Notes: generated from the letters alone by a model not told the origin. 64,000 nucleotides of DNA from Chryseobacterium sp. c4a (GCF_009900745.1 NZ_WXVU01000004.1:124001-188000); one strand, 5' to 3'; positions 52,286 through 61,351 are shown, numbered from the stretch's first letter. Translations and numbers: made by a program.

Positions 52286-53452
52286 CTATACTTTTTTAAT
52301 GGTAATCCTGAATGTAGTCCCCTTTCCTACTTCTGTCTGAGAAATCTTAATGTCCCCATTATGATATTCATGAATAACTCTTTGTGCCAGTGACAATCCT
52401 AATCCCCAGCCTCTCTTTTTGGTAGAATATCCCGGTTTAAAAGCATTTCTGGCCTGTTGGCTGGTCATTCCGCTTCCATTGTCCTTTACCTCAATCAGTA
52501 TATTTTTGTTTCTTTCAAAGACTGACATTACAATAGTGCCCTGTCCTTTCATAGCATCTACAGCATTTTTCACCAGATTTTCAATTACCCAGCTCATCAA
52601 GATCTTATTATGTGGAACTAAAACGATATAAGCAGGAAGCTGGAGCGTAAAATCAACCTTTCTTGAAATCCTTGTCTTTAAATAATCATAATTTTCCTGA
52701 ATTGTTTCATTGAAATTCATATCATTCAGTTCCGGAACAGACCCTATTTTTGAGAAACGTTCAGAAATTGTTCTTAGCCTTTCGATATCCTTTTCAATTT
52801 CCACAACTCCTTCAGAATCTGGATTCTCTAATTTCATAATTTCCATCCAGCCAATCATTGAAGACAGAGGTGTTCCAATCTGATGCGCTGTTTCTTTAGC
52901 TAAACCAGCCCAAAGATACCCTTCATCCGTCTTTTTGATGGTCCTAAAGAACCAAAATGTAAATCCAAAATACAACAGAATAAATAGTCCTAAAATATAA
53001 GGAGAATACCTCAAATTATTAAGCAATCGTGAATTGTCATAATATACAAACTGGTTATTTCCATCCGGAACCTTTATTTCAATCGGATCATAATTTTTTT
53101 CCATCTTGATGATCAGATCATGAAGCTTTTCAGGGTTTTTAATGGTACTTTCCGGGATATTGCGATAATATCCAAGATCAAGGATAGGATTTTTATATTT
53201 ATCCGTCACAATGAACGGAATCGTATTGTTAATATTCAGAATTTCAGGCAATAGATCCAGAACATCTGTATCCGGACTTTTCACTTCCTGCTGGATTCGG
53301 ATCGCTTTGGAAAGAAGATTGATCCTTTTAATTTCCTCTTTTCTCAGGAAATTGATCAATATGGTAGAAGACACAACAATGGCGATTACCAAGGTAGTCA
53401 TTACAACAAAAATGATCCAGTTATTCAATCTGGTTAATATGGATTTCCTCAA
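52286..53452 (-). CDS. sensor histidine kinase
   Basis: The protein has 388 residues: two membrane helices (about 12-34 and 147-168) flank a roughly 110-residue periplasmic sensor. The kinase core has the H-box AKETAHQIGTPLSSMIGW, the N-box NLVKNAVDAM, the G1 box DNGSGM and the G2 box GWGLGLSLAQRV. No response-regulator gene is adjacent, so it is an orphan. It starts 6 bp after dacB ends, so both are probably transcribed together. Confidence 0.93.
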   Translation of the reverse strand: MRKSILTRLNNWIIFVVMTTLVIAIVVSSTILINFLRKEEIKRINLLSKAIRIQQEVKSPDTDVLDLLPEILNINNTIPFIVTDKYKNPILDLGYYRNIPESTIKNPEKLHDLIIKMEKNYDPIEIKVPDGNNQFVYYDNSRLLNNLRYSPYILGLFILLYFGFTFWFFRTIKKTDEGYLWAGLAKETAHQIGTPLSSMIGWMEIMKLENPDSEGVVEIEKDIERLRTISERFSKIGSVPELNDMNFNETIQENYDYLKTRISRKVDFTLQLPAYIVLVPHNKILMSWVIENLVKNAVDAMKGQGTIVMSVFERNKNILIEVKDNGSGMTSQQARNAFKPGYSTKKRGWGLGLSLAQRVIHEYHNGDIKISQTEVGKGTTFRITIKKV

Positions 53453-53458
53453 AGTTAT

Positions 53459-54832
53459 TTATTTTAAAACATTAAGAATTTTCTGCAGCTCGGCACTTCC
53501 ACTTCCCTGATAATTATTGATAATAATTGAAAATACATATTTCTTCCCGTCTTTCGCGGTGTGATATCCTGCAAAAGATTTGGTATCTCTCATCGTTCCA
53601 CTTTTCATTTTCATACCATTATCCTGTACCGGAAATCCATCATAGTAAGCATCAAACCAGGATTGTTTCTTGGCATATAAAAGCGCTTGTACTTCCGCTT
53701 TTGCCGATACATAATTCTGTGGAGAAAGTCCACTGCCATCAGCAAAATTGATCATATTCGGATTAATTCCCTTTGATTTCCAGAATTCTTTTAAATAGGT
53801 TACTCCACTTTTAAAGCTTGGGTTTCCTTTTTTCTCTTTTCCAAGGGTTTTGATCATCGTTTCTCCATACAGATTGACACTTTTTCTCAAAAACCAATAG
53901 ACAATTTTATCCAATGTTGGAGATTGATAGGTCAGAATGATATTATTTTTAGGAGCTTCCATAACCTGTTTTCCTTCTAATTCAATCTGTGAATTGGTAA
54001 TTGTTTTTCCGGAAAATTCAACACCGGATTCTTTTAACCATTGTTTTACTTCTGTTGCCAATTGCAAAGGAGGATTAGGAGTAGAACCTGAAACGGTTAC
54101 TGTTTTCCCGCCAGGAAGCATTCCATTAATCAGCGCTACATTAGAATGAGGTGCTGTAAAAATTAAGCTTTGATCCGAACTGCCACCTGCTTTCAGGTCA
54201 TTGAGCCATTTTACACCTTCCAATGGATAAGAAAAGCTTTTAAAATCTGTTCCATTGATGTTGATATCAAACTGATTTTCTCTCCAGTTGATACCCCAAA
54301 CACCGGCTCCATAATAATTACCAAGGTCATCCCATGGCCATCCGCCTGGAATAGTCTGATGATCAAAATAAGAATCATCAATGATCAGATCACCTGAAAT
54401 TTTTGTAATACCGGATTTTTTAATAGCTTCCATCAGCTTCTTTTTGAAACTTTCAGGTTTATAAGCGTCATATCGCCAGCTTCCTAAGGTAGGATCTCCA
54501 TTGGAAGTGATGAAAAGATTTCCATTTAAAGTCCCTCCGGATATACTTCCAGAATAACTTGATGTGGTAGTATAGGTATAGTTTTTACCTAATGTTTCTA
54601 ACGCGGCACCTGCCGTAAATATTTTTTGAGTAGAAGCAGTAGACAGACCTTTGCTTCCTTGGTATTCATATATAAAATTACCACTTTCATCAGATACGTA
54701 AAACGATAGATTAGAAGCTATTGCCCCTGAAGAATCCATAAGATCTTTAGTGGCTTTATCTAATTTCTGTCCCATATTCTGAGCCGAAACAATCTGTACA
54801 GAAAGCGTAAGAACTGCAAGTGTTTTTTTCAT
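53459..54832 (-). CDS. dacB: D-alanyl-D-alanine carboxypeptidase/endopeptidase (PBP4, DacB)
   Basis: The protein has 457 residues with a signal peptide (LAVLTLSVQIVSAQ). Penicillin-binding motifs are in order: the SxxK motif in STASTQKIF (about residue 68), the DGSGLSPQN motif (about 355-363) and KSGTM for the KTG motif. It trims or cuts peptidoglycan stem peptides in the periplasm. The neighbouring kinase gene raises the possibility that wall changes are sensed by that kinase; this is inference. Confidence 0.92.
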   Translation of the reverse strand: MKKTLAVLTLSVQIVSAQNMGQKLDKATKDLMDSSGAIASNLSFYVSDESGNFIYEYQGSKGLSTASTQKIFTAGAALETLGKNYTYTTTSSYSGSISGGTLNGNLFITSNGDPTLGSWRYDAYKPESFKKKLMEAIKKSGITKISGDLIIDDSYFDHQTIPGGWPWDDLGNYYGAGVWGINWRENQFDININGTDFKSFSYPLEGVKWLNDLKAGGSSDQSLIFTAPHSNVALINGMLPGGKTVTVSGSTPNPPLQLATEVKQWLKESGVEFSGKTITNSQIELEGKQVMEAPKNNIILTYQSPTLDKIVYWFLRKSVNLYGETMIKTLGKEKKGNPSFKSGVTYLKEFWKSKGINPNMINFADGSGLSPQNYVSAKAEVQALLYAKKQSWFDAYYDGFPVQDNGMKMKSGTMRDTKSFAGYHTAKDGKKYVFSIIINNYQGSGSAELQKILNVLK

Positions 54833-54943
54833 TGCATTGTTGTTTTTATACTAAACTTTTGCTGACATTCCTGAAACAATACTATGAACAATTCATATTT
54901 TGAAGTACAGCAGTTTATTATTTAAATTCTAAATCAAATATAG

Positions 54944-55798
54944 TTAAAATAAAGGCTTTTCGTACTCCTGCAAATCACTGGCGGTGAAAAGAATCTGATA
55001 GTCAGGAGTTTTCTCAAATGAACGATCATTTTTGAAATATTTCTCTTCATCGTCTTCATCTATAAAAATATCCATTTGACATTCTTTTATATAATCGGAT
55101 TTGTCTTCATAGTCAGTTCTGTGATATTCACAGGTTCCCCATGATTCATTATAACAACGTAAACAAGAGTGATGATAAAGTGCTTTATATCCACAGATTT
55201 CACAATCCTTCAAATTTTGAAACAAATCTGAAATTTTGGGTTGTATATCTTCCGGAAATAAATGTAGAGAAACAGTTTTTAAGAGCAAATAATAATTCGA
55301 TTCCTGCCATGAAAAACAAAATGGTTCATCGGTTTCTTTTGTGTAAAGATTTAATTGTTTAAGATCAAACTCCACTTCTGCCTTTACAAGATTTTTCAGA
55401 TTCAATGCTATTGTATTTCCATATATAACATTCTGCTCTTTATCAATATCTATCGTCGGTTTTTGTTCAAGAAAATGATGCACACATAAAGTTGTCTGCC
55501 ATGAGTCTATCGTCCTTTTCTTACCAACAGCACCACATATTTCACAGACTTTTTGGGATAATTCAGAATATTTTTCTGTGATCTTTTTAAGAACAATATT
55601 CAACTCTTCATTCTCAGAATAAATACTACAACATAATTCTCCGGATTTTTCTTTTCCAAAAACATCATATTCCATATTCCAGCCTGCGATAACCATTTCA
55701 GACAGCATTTTCCCAATCAGATCACTCCAACCAGTGCTGTTGACTGAAAAATTCTTCAGGTTACGTTCTATAAAATGACTGATGCCTCCCTGCTCCAT
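54944..55798 (-). CDS. hypothetical protein with two cysteine-rich knuckles
   Basis: This 284-residue cytoplasmic protein has CEICGAVG (about residue 85), a later CVHH, and a second cluster CEICGYKALYHHSCLRC with CEYH further on. They suggest at least two zinc sites. The rest is acidic with no known domain. It starts in a TAATG overlap with the peptidase E gene, so translation is coupled. The function is unknown. Confidence 0.7.
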   Translation of the reverse strand: MEQGGISHFIERNLKNFSVNSTGWSDLIGKMLSEMVIAGWNMEYDVFGKEKSGELCCSIYSENEELNIVLKKITEKYSELSQKVCEICGAVGKKRTIDSWQTTLCVHHFLEQKPTIDIDKEQNVIYGNTIALNLKNLVKAEVEFDLKQLNLYTKETDEPFCFSWQESNYYLLLKTVSLHLFPEDIQPKISDLFQNLKDCEICGYKALYHHSCLRCYNESWGTCEYHRTDYEDKSDYIKECQMDIFIDEDDEEKYFKNDRSFEKTPDYQILFTASDLQEYEKPLF

Positions 55799-56490
55799 TA
55801 TAATGTACTTCCAGCTTCTATCTCGTAAGGTTCTTTATTCTTTTCAAAAATTCTGGTTAATTCACTTCCTTCTACAGTAATGGTATCATTGATTCTTCTG
55901 ATCCAGTTTCCTTCTCTAAGACCTACTACTTTAATGTCATTTTGGGTAAGGAATTCCATGATACGGGTTTCTCTTGTTTCACCATTATGCTTTAAATCCG
56001 GATTTGGATCAAGATAATGAGGATTAAGGTTGAACGGAACCAACCCCATACAGTCGAAACTTGGTGGATAAACGATAGGCATATCATTTGTTGTTTTCAT
56101 ATTCTGTCCACCGATATTACTTCCTGCACTGCAACCAAGGTAAGGTTTCCCTCCGGTTACATTTTCTTTTAAAACGAACATTAATCCTTCTTCATGCAAT
56201 GTTTTAACCAATAAAAATGTGTTTCCACCGCCTGTAAAAAAACCTTTTGCCTGATGTAAAGCTTCGATTTTATCCTCAAATTCATGAAGTCCTTTTACTT
56301 TAATATTGATGGTTTCAAAAAAAGAACGGGCTTTTGCTGTATACTCATCATGGGAAATACCTCCCGGTCTTGCAAAGGGAACGAAAACAATCTCGTCAAC
56401 TCCTGTATATAATTGGATTAATTCTTCTCTTAAATATTCCAGATATTCTCCACCAAAAAGTGTGGATGTAGAAGCTAATATGATATTCAT
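55798..56490 (-). CDS. pepE: peptidase E (S51 family dipeptidase)
   Basis: The 230-residue protein carries the nucleophile motif GCSAGSNIGGQ (Ser at about residue 122) and the DPNPDLKHNGETRE segment with downstream acid residue, the S51 pattern. PepE hydrolyses Asp-X dipeptides in the cytoplasm. The gene downstream overlaps it by one base. Confidence 0.9.
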   Translation of the reverse strand: MNIILASTSTLFGGEYLEYLREELIQLYTGVDEIVFVPFARPGGISHDEYTAKARSFFETINIKVKGLHEFEDKIEALHQAKGFFTGGGNTFLLVKTLHEEGLMFVLKENVTGGKPYLGCSAGSNIGGQNMKTTNDMPIVYPPSFDCMGLVPFNLNPHYLDPNPDLKHNGETRETRIMEFLTQNDIKVVGLREGNWIRRINDTITVEGSELTRIFEKNKEPYEIEAGSTL

Positions 56491-56676
56491 AGGATATATG
56501 ATTAATTAAAAATAGTTGAATGACAAAGATACCTCAATCCTCAACGAATCAAAAATTAATCTAAAAAAAACACGAATCCCGTTAATATTTTCTAAAAAAA
56601 CTTAAAGCCTCTAAAATTTGAGCTTTTATGGAATTATTATTGAATTTTAGAAATCCGAATTATAAAATATAAGATT

Positions 56677-57240
56677 ATGAAAATGCCGAAAATTCACATC
56701 AAAAATCTATTTGCAGGTTTAATTCTTGTAGGAAGCGCTGGTTTTTTAAGCGCACAAACCACTCAGACAGATAGTGCAAGTAGTACAGCAACTCAAGCTG
56801 CAGTTGCCACTCAATCTACTAATCCTACCATTGAAGGTCTTAAAAAACAAATCGAAGCCAATCCAAAAGATACAGAAGCCTTAGCCAAATTAGCAGGTGC
56901 TTATCAGGAAGCTTCAGATTGGACAAATGCCGTAGATACATGGAAAAAGATATCTGCTTTATTACCAGACTGGGCTCCATCTTATTATAGCCAGGCTTAT
57001 GCTTATCAATCAGCTAAAGACGATGCCAATGCCAAACTTGCTTATGAAAAGTATATCGCCACGGTAAAACCTGAAGAAGTGGAGCAAAATAAAAAGAATC
57101 TGGCGTATGCTTATTTTTATATAGCCTTCGCCGAACAGCAAAGTGATCCTGGTAAAGCTAAGCAGCATATTGCAAAATCTCTACAGTATGACCCAAACAA
57201 TCAGGATGCTATAAAACTGAGTAAAACTTTAAATTCATAA
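56677..57240 (+). CDS. exported TPR protein, 187 aa
   Basis: A signal peptide (LFAGLILVGSAGFLSAQ) is followed by a low-complexity Ser/Thr/Ala segment and about three TPR units (PTIEGLKKQIEANPKDTEA; DWTNAVDTWKKISALLPDWA; GKAKQHIAKSLQYDPNNQDA). It is probably a periplasmic interaction protein. Single gene, with a terminator after it. Confidence 0.85.
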   Translation: MKMPKIHIKNLFAGLILVGSAGFLSAQTTQTDSASSTATQAAVATQSTNPTIEGLKKQIEANPKDTEALAKLAGAYQEASDWTNAVDTWKKISALLPDWAPSYYSQAYAYQSAKDDANAKLAYEKYIATVKPEEVEQNKKNLAYAYFYIAFAEQQSDPGKAKQHIAKSLQYDPNNQDAIKLSKTLNS

Positions 57241-57243
57241 AGA

Positions 57244-57281
57244 AAACAAAATCCGGAACGTGTTCCGGATTTTGTTTAAAA
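57244..57281 (+). terminator. terminator of TPR gene
   Basis: AAACAAAATCCGGAAC-GT-GTTCCGGATTTTGTTT, a perfect 16-bp stem. Confidence 0.85.
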
Positions 57282-57429
57282 TATATAATAAAATTATACT
57301 TTTTTAGCATTAGGATTTAAACAAAGCCTATATTATCATACACTATCATTATTCACTTTGTCCGGTTTTGGTAATAAGCAATATCTTAAACTAAACATTA
57401 ATTTATTGTATTTTTCTTCATTTTAAATT

Positions 57430-58134
57430 CTACTTAATCCTCTCCCAAACACTCTGTGGGATTCTTGATAAATCTTTCTTTTGAGATTTCATCAATGATA
57501 TATACATATTATAGTTCTTAACCGCTTTTTCTTTTTCTCCAAGATTCCAATAGTTGTCTGCAAGATTAAGATATGCAACAACTCTTTCAGGGAATTTATT
57601 TGTAACTTGAGTTAAAATATTAATTGCTTGTTGATTACCATTTTTAGTACATGATAAATGATATGCAAGATTGTTATACATATCAACATTATTTTTAGTA
57701 ATAGGTTCTGAAATAAGTAAATTTTCTATTTGAGAATCTGTAAAGTGAGTTGATTTCTTTTTATTGGATATGGCTGAATACATGTTTTCAAGATTTATTT
57801 TTTTAGCCAAATGAATATACATATCATCACATTCTTTAAAATGAATATAGGGGTTCATTGCATTTCCAGAATTTTGCATATAAATTGTGTCGTTGTCAAA
57901 GGATACACCTATATGATCAAAATTAAGATATAAACCTTCATCTTCCTTCGAAATCTTTACTATTCCTTCCATTTTCTTTTTCTTATTTATGCTGAAGATG
58001 TAATGATTATTTGAACTGATTTTTAAATTAAGTTTGCATTTAGACTCTATTGGTGAGTACTCTCCTGCAATGATTTGGGAGGAAATAAGATTATAAATAA
58101 AAAAAAATGAGAATACTAAGAATCTAATCATCAT
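57430..58134 (-). CDS. exported TPR-like protein, candidate immunity protein
   Basis: This 234-residue protein starts at MMIRFLVFSFFFIYNLISSQ, a signal peptide without an evident lipobox. The C-terminal 90 residues have TPR-like units (NNLAYHLSCTKNGNQQAINI; AYLNLADNYWNLGEKEKAVK). The start overlaps the end of the GH19 hydrolase gene by 11 bp. A frame open to 58197 is rejected because it would put 21 residues before the signal peptide. A periplasmic protein coupled to a peptidoglycan hydrolase is what an immunity protein should look like, but there is no direct proof. Confidence 0.7.
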   Translation of the reverse strand: MMIRFLVFSFFFIYNLISSQIIAGEYSPIESKCKLNLKISSNNHYIFSINKKKKMEGIVKISKEDEGLYLNFDHIGVSFDNDTIYMQNSGNAMNPYIHFKECDDMYIHLAKKINLENMYSAISNKKKSTHFTDSQIENLLISEPITKNNVDMYNNLAYHLSCTKNGNQQAINILTQVTNKFPERVVAYLNLADNYWNLGEKEKAVKNYNMYISLMKSQKKDLSRIPQSVWERIK

Positions 58135-59245
58135 ATTTTTCAATTTTGCTTTTGTTATTTTTCCCCCATTTGAGATTTTTAATATCACTTGTTGCATATT
58201 TATATTTTCCTATAGAACTTAGTTTATTTGTAGTACAATTTGTTTCAATTTTCATTAACCTAATTATAGACTTAACATTACTTTTTCTATGTTCAAACCC
58301 ATTTAAGCCACCATTAATTTTTACAGAAATAAAAATTAAATCGTCCTTATCAGCATAGATTCCTAATTGTCTATTATTCCAAAACCATCCTGCTGAATCA
58401 CACGTGTAAGTTAAATTATTTGCTACAATTTCTGGTGTATCTATTAAAGAAGGTTTTTGTAGGTGATTAAAGTAATCTTTGTAAGTATCTTTCCATGTCA
58501 ATTGAATTAATCCTTTGCCTTTATATTTAGGACCATCTCCTTTTGTAGTATGACCATGTCGAATACATTCATTGTATCTTTCATAGCCTCTATTTAATTT
58601 CTTAATTTCTTGAGGGGTATATTTTTTCTTCAGTGCCTCCTCGATTTTTTTATCTTTTCTATAATTAGCATAGGGTCTAAATTCATTATAAGCTGCAAAA
58701 TGTGTTGAATGGTCATAATCCCAACCACTAGCATATTCCATTGTGGTATTTAGCCTATCTGATTCAGTTTCAATTTGTGCGAGAAAATGAGCTTTTCTCA
58801 TGCAGGTTTTAATATTGTTTTCTTTCATTGCATTATTTAAAGCTTCCGTAAAAGCTTTATAGCTCTTCATATCATCAGGTAAAGGGCAGTTTTTAGCTAT
58901 AAATAGTTTTTTTGAATTATAGAAAGCTTTAATATCATCCTCAGAGAACTCTTTTTCACAAAAACATTTTTTGTCTTCTTTTTTGTCATCTTTCTTCTTC
59001 GGAGGTTCAGGTAATCCAGTTTTCTGCGGAGCCTGGGAATCCTGTGGGATACTCATTTCTCCCATTTCATTTTTTACCTTCAGCTCTTCTTCATAGAAAT
59101 TGGCTTCATTATTCCTTTCCCAAACTTTTATTTTGTAGCGATGCTCACTTGCAGACATATCTTTTTGGGTCTGCATATACATCCCAGGACTTAATAATAT
59201 GGATCTTTTAGTCTTTACAATACCATTTTTCTGAATAACCTGCAT
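58124..59245 (-). CDS. GH19 chitinase/lysozyme-like peptidoglycan hydrolase, C-terminal part of a frameshifted gene
   Basis: This 373-residue frame opens with a beta-rich segment (about 1-55), then a charged Pro/Lys linker and a GH19 domain (about 85-335). AHFLAQIETESDRLNTTMEY holds the catalytic Glu region; YKGKGLIQLTW, SAGWFWNN and INGGLNGFEHR are further family hallmarks. Bacterial members of this kind cut peptidoglycan. The same frame continues upstream of the apparent start without a break to 59318, where it meets the frame at 59307-59738; one G in a G5 run separates them. It is probably a secreted effector partner of the PAAR-like gene upstream. Confidence 0.88.
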   Translation of the reverse strand: MQVIQKNGIVKTKRSILLSPGMYMQTQKDMSASEHRYKIKVWERNNEANFYEEELKVKNEMGEMSIPQDSQAPQKTGLPEPPKKKDDKKEDKKCFCEKEFSEDDIKAFYNSKKLFIAKNCPLPDDMKSYKAFTEALNNAMKENNIKTCMRKAHFLAQIETESDRLNTTMEYASGWDYDHSTHFAAYNEFRPYANYRKDKKIEEALKKKYTPQEIKKLNRGYERYNECIRHGHTTKGDGPKYKGKGLIQLTWKDTYKDYFNHLQKPSLIDTPEIVANNLTYTCDSAGWFWNNRQLGIYADKDDLIFISVKINGGLNGFEHRKSNVKSIIRLMKIETNCTTNKLSSIGKYKYATSDIKNLKWGKNNKSKIEKYDD

Positions 59246-59306
59246 CGGTTCAGAGTTTTTTGCTACTTCTACATCCTGCCCGTTTACCGCATCATAAATC
59301 TTAAAT

Positions 59307-59738
59307 TCAACATACTTCCCCCATCATATTCAACGTATAAATCTGAAGGTTTACACTATTCATGTATTTTAATTTACTGGTATCTTGTATTTTATATTCT
59401 ACATCAAGAAAAAATACATCAATGATCTTTATTTCCCCATTAGCTTGCGGAGTAATATGCAGTTCTACAGTTTCATCCTTATACGTTGCTTTGAGTTGTA
59501 GGTTTTTACCTTGCAGATTTTGTAGAAATTTATAAGTTGTCAGTCTTCCCTTTTTCTGCCCTGAGAAAGGAACTTTTTCATATTCGCTGTATTCATTAGC
59601 CCAATAGACCTGCCATAGAATATCATTATCATTTACGGTATTTATGTCAGCAGTTTCCGTAAAGGTAACACCATATTCCGTAACTCCTCCAATCAATGGG
59701 AATCGTTCGCCGTCTATTCCTTTTAATATTTTTCCCAT
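59307..59738 (-). CDS. N-terminal part of the frameshifted GH19 effector-like gene
   Basis: The 143-residue frame MGKILKGIDGERFPLIGGVT... is a beta-strand-rich domain without signal peptide. It ends abruptly in NMMGEVC just after a run of five C at 59318-59322 (G on the coding strand). With four G it would read on as MMGKYVEFKIYDAVNGQDVE into the GH19 frame, giving one protein of about 538 residues. It starts 3 bp after the DUF4280 gene and is in its operon. Confidence 0.8.
   Translation of the reverse strand: MGKILKGIDGERFPLIGGVTEYGVTFTETADINTVNDNDILWQVYWANEYSEYEKVPFSGQKKGRLTTYKFLQNLQGKNLQLKATYKDETVELHITPQANGEIKIIDVFFLDVEYKIQDTSKLKYMNSVNLQIYTLNMMGEVC
59318..59322 (-). other. homopolymer frameshift site (G5 on coding strand)
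   Basis: A run of five G on the minus strand is the point where the two halves of the GH19 gene change frame. Losing one G restores a continuous reading frame of 59738-58124. Confidence 0.75.
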
Positions 59739-59741
59739 AGC

Positions 59742-60482
59742 CTACAAATAATATTGATTATCGTCATACTCAGCCTGAAACTCTTCAAAGTTAATCCCTG
59801 ACATTACCTGATTCAATAATTCTGCGTCGGATTTTTGTATATTATTACTTCCCAGTAAGATCGTCTGCCCATGATGCTGTACAGAGATTTTTCCTCCAAT
59901 GACGCACATCAGAAAAGAGGATTCTACCAGAACTTTTTTATCCATTACCTTTGTCTTTTCAAAGGGCTTTTGCCATAGTCCGGCTGGGGAAAAGGTACAT
60001 GGATTGTTATTTTTAACGGCACAGCTTCCAAAACAGGAATTTCCCTCTTTAAACTGTACATCTTCTAAAGTAGCTGCCCATTTATCATTGCCCTTACTAT
60101 TGAAAATAGATTTAGTGTGAGAGTTTACTTTTAAGGTAGCCGGGATAGTTCCCTTATCACAAAGACATTTTGCTCCGTCTACTATAAAGTATTCTTCCTT
60201 TCCATATTGCAGGGCTTCTTTTTTAGTTTGTCTCTTTTCCTCTCTTCCTTTATCTTCTTCGCTTATTTCTTTTATCTGTAAAGGTGGTTTGGGAGGTTTT
60301 TCTTGCTTCATCAGAAGCTCTGCCCCTTCACTTACTCCCATAAAAGATAAGATTAATTGGTGAATATGGGTTGCATTCTGATTATGAAAAGAATGTAGTT
60401 CAGTAACAGAAATCCCATAATCATGAGCAATGCTTTCTAGAGTTTCTCCCTTTTGAACAATATGTTTTATAGTTTCTTTCAT
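59742..60482 (-). CDS. LysM and DUF4280 (PAAR-like) protein
   Basis: This 246-residue protein has an N-terminal LysM domain (HIVQKGETLESIAHDYGISV, residues 7-26), a charged linker and a DUF4280 domain (about 95-215). The latter has FIVDGAKCLCDKG, SCFGSCAVKNNNPC and SSFLMCVIGGKISVQHHGQ. DUF4280 is PAAR-like, so the protein could cap a contractile tail spike and carry cargo. No signal peptide, in line with a cytoplasmically loaded component. The GH19 gene follows after 3 bp. Confidence 0.87.
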   Translation of the reverse strand: MKETIKHIVQKGETLESIAHDYGISVTELHSFHNQNATHIHQLILSFMGVSEGAELLMKQEKPPKPPLQIKEISEEDKGREEKRQTKKEALQYGKEEYFIVDGAKCLCDKGTIPATLKVNSHTKSIFNSKGNDKWAATLEDVQFKEGNSCFGSCAVKNNNPCTFSPAGLWQKPFEKTKVMDKKVLVESSFLMCVIGGKISVQHHGQTILLGSNNIQKSDAELLNQVMSGINFEEFQAEYDDNQYYL

Positions 60483-60571
60483 CAGATGTTATTTTTAATA
60501 AAGATAAAAAATATGAGCTAATATTTTATTTTTTATCATCATAAAGGGAATTTTAAAAAAAAAAATATTAA

Positions 60572-61351
60572 CTAATTATTTCTTTCCCAGATTCTAATTT
60601 TAATATCTTCTTGATATTCTCTAAAGTCAAAATGAAACATTATTTCATGGATCGTTTTATCTTCATTTAACAGAATATATCCTTTTAAGGTATTCTCTTC
60701 TTTTTGTAAAGATTTTCCATGCATTACTATTGCAATCTTTCCATTTTCGTCATTCACATCTTTAAGCTCCATATACACATGATAAGTTTCTTTTTTATTA
60801 GAAGAAGATATAGGGAAATCATATTCCAGTTCAACAATTCTGTTGTCTCCGTAATTTCCATATAGAGGGAAGAAGAATGTTATAAAGAACCAATCACATT
60901 GAAAACTTTTTAATAAATTCTCAGGGCTTTTATATAAGCCCTCAACTTTATGAATAAAATTAAGTGAAGTATCGCTGTTATAGAGTAACAGGAGATTAGG
61001 CTTTATCTGATCCCAACGAGAAATAATGTCCTCATGTTTATCTATTCTCTTTAGGAATCCAAATTGATTTGTAATTAAATTCAGAGGAAATAATGTGGAT
61101 GAGCAATTTCCTACTAATTCTCCTATAAGGGTTTCTTCTAAATAGTCTTCATTCATGAAAACATTTTGTCTGTTAATTTGAATGGCAGAGTTGGTACTTC
61201 CACCTTTAGCAAGGCCACTGTATTCTGTGTCAAAGTCAAAAGCAAGAGTTTGGCTTCTATCTATTGTATTCTTTACATATTCATAGGTATACTTTCTTTG
61301 AGGAGTATCTGAGAAGGGAACGTGTAACAGGGTTGGAACTGTTGTGCTCAT
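60572..61351 (-). CDS. hypothetical protein of the PAAR/GH19 cassette
   Basis: A 259-residue cytoplasmic protein without known domain. It is beta-rich in its second half and ends in KIRIWERNN, close to KIKVWERNN in the beta domain of the GH19 protein, so its tail probably has the same fold. Located 89 bp upstream of the DUF4280 gene on the same strand. It may be an adaptor or a cargo-domain protein of the same system. Confidence 0.68.
   Translation of the reverse strand: MSTTVPTLLHVPFSDTPQRKYTYEYVKNTIDRSQTLAFDFDTEYSGLAKGGSTNSAIQINRQNVFMNEDYLEETLIGELVGNCSSTLFPLNLITNQFGFLKRIDKHEDIISRWDQIKPNLLLLYNSDTSLNFIHKVEGLYKSPENLLKSFQCDWFFITFFFPLYGNYGDNRIVELEYDFPISSSNKKETYHVYMELKDVNDENGKIAIVMHGKSLQKEENTLKGYILLNEDKTIHEIMFHFDFREYQEDIKIRIWERNN

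Noticed and set aside
58135..58197. Longer N-terminus for the exported TPR-like protein
   Set aside because: It would add 21 charged residues in front of a clear signal peptide and overlap the hydrolase gene by 74 bp.
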